Source: an uncultured Clostridia bacterium (GTDB lineage: Bacteria; Bacillota; Clostridia; Oscillospirales; Acutalibacteraceae). Taken from it: a DNA stretch of 64,000 nucleotides. Every line of letters starts with the position of its first letter. Positions within the stretch are counted from its first letter, which is position 1. The notes beneath the pieces are model-generated. The model had not been told where the DNA came from, did no database searches, and saw only the letters and a list, made by a program, of their open reading frames with translations. Shown piece after piece: positions 63,478 to 64,000 of the stretch. The stretch is from contig CANPVE010000010.1 of NCBI GenBank assembly GCA_947581635.1, forward strand, positions 1 through 64,000. Reading direction: 5' to 3'. Made by a program: the position numbers and the translations under genes.

Positions 63478-64000
63478 CTACGAATCAGACGTCAGCAACA
63501 GCTTTTCGCACTCGGTGAGTTCCCTAGCCCCACCGCGTTCAAGCGTCCCATCCAAAGCAAGACCGCCCACTGCTGTTCTTTCAAGAGATAAGACCCTGCG
63601 GCCAACGGCCTGCGCCATCCGTTTTACCTGATGATATTTCCCCTCACAGATTTTTATTTGGTAAATAAAATTTCCCTCGTCCAACACCGCAACCTGTGCA
63701 GGCAGGCATTTTTCATTCCCGTCGATCATAACACCGCCGCATAAAAGCCCGATGCCGCTTTCGGACAGCGCACCGTCAAGCGATACTCTGTAGGTCTTAA
63801 AGACCTTTTTTCCCGGCGACATGACCGAATGGGCAAACGCTCCGTCATCCGTAATGATCAGAAGTCCTGTGGTGTCCTTATCCAGGCGGCCAACGGGAAA
63901 CAGCCCTTTGCGGCGCAGATCTGACGGCAGAATGTCAATAACAGTCCTCACATGGGAATCATTGGAAGCCGAGACAACTCCGTCGGGTTTATTCATCATA
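63478..64000 (-). CDS. 16S rRNA pseudouridine synthase (RsuA/RluB/E/F family), 3' part
   Basis: The frame is open to the window edge, so the N-terminal S4 RNA-binding domain is outside. The 174 codons seen cover the catalytic domain: it opens in the typical MNKPDGVVSA strand, has the active-site Asp in VGRLDKDTTGLLI, and the motif EGKYHQVKRMAQAVGRRV. The enzyme isomerises uridine in rRNA. The closest group appears to be RsuA (U516 of 16S rRNA), but RluB/E/F members cannot be excluded from this part. Confidence 0.88.
   Translation of the reverse strand, partial: MMNKPDGVVSASNDSHVRTVIDILPSDLRRKGLFPVGRLDKDTTGLLIITDDGAFAHSVMSPGKKVFKTYRVSLDGALSESGIGLLCGGVMIDGNEKCLPAQVAVLDEGNFIYQIKICEGKYHQVKRMAQAVGRRVLSLERTAVGGLALDGTLERGGARELTECEKLLLTSDS

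Overview
The window looks like chromosome of a Gram-positive, spore-forming anaerobe of the class Clostridia, probably an Oscillospirales/Ruminococcaceae-type gut lineage. Four things point there: a complete S10-spc-alpha ribosomal gene run with zinc-type S14 and L36, consensus sigma-A promoters (TTGACA-like, 16-17 bp, TATAAT), AGGAGG ribosome binding sites with several GTG/TTG starts, and a LytM (SpoIIQ-like) protein, RNase Y, CdaR and YlbF-type proteins. No rRNA or tRNA gene, CRISPR array, prophage or intact transposon was found.

Layout. 1-5620: end of an SH3-repeat surface protein, a double NUDIX hydrolase, then pyrG, miaB and a YlbF/YmcA-family gene closed by a strong terminator. 5824-12000 (minus): cysS, a small unknown gene, cysE, an unknown gene and rny. 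12690-22120: cell-envelope genes (a secreted peptidase-like/peptidoglycan-binding protein, a VanY-type carboxypeptidase, an M23 protein, a LytR-CpsA-Psr ligase), with ilvE and a divergent MNT/HEPN pair between them. 22147-38380 (minus): one long unit from rpsJ to rplQ, including secY, adk, map, infA and rpoA, read from a single good promoter behind a leader of about 430 nt. 38478-43540: TM2 and DUF2752 membrane proteins, an LRR relic, ilvD, a DnaA-box-like cluster, a tail-anchored protein and a split TauE/SafE pair. 43686-48455 (minus): rpsO, pnp and ychF. 48633-55862 (minus): two lipoproteins, an acidic repeat protein, pgsA and rimO. 56124-64000: a COG2426 membrane protein, a CapA-like protein, an ATP-grasp-like gene, a CdaR-type regulator, an MsmX-type ABC ATPase and the 3' part of a pseudouridine synthase.

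The most unusual signal is a family of dispersed intergenic repeats of about 150-270 bp, with about ten copies or pieces in 64 kb. Each full copy folds into four consecutive hairpins on one strand. The first two hairpins change sequence between copies by compensatory base changes, and the first keeps a G:U wobble, which suggests a structured RNA read from a fixed strand. Seven copies lie in sense orientation just after a gene. Its distal half is tandemly amplified in places, two near-identical inverted copies flank one gene, and an in-frame ORF of about 45 codons is kept in most copies. Other leads are a DnaA-box-like cluster far from any dnaA gene, an attenuator-like hairpin in the S10 leader, an MNT/HEPN pair whose MNT half has lost its catalytic motif, and a CapA-like protein without its metal ligands.
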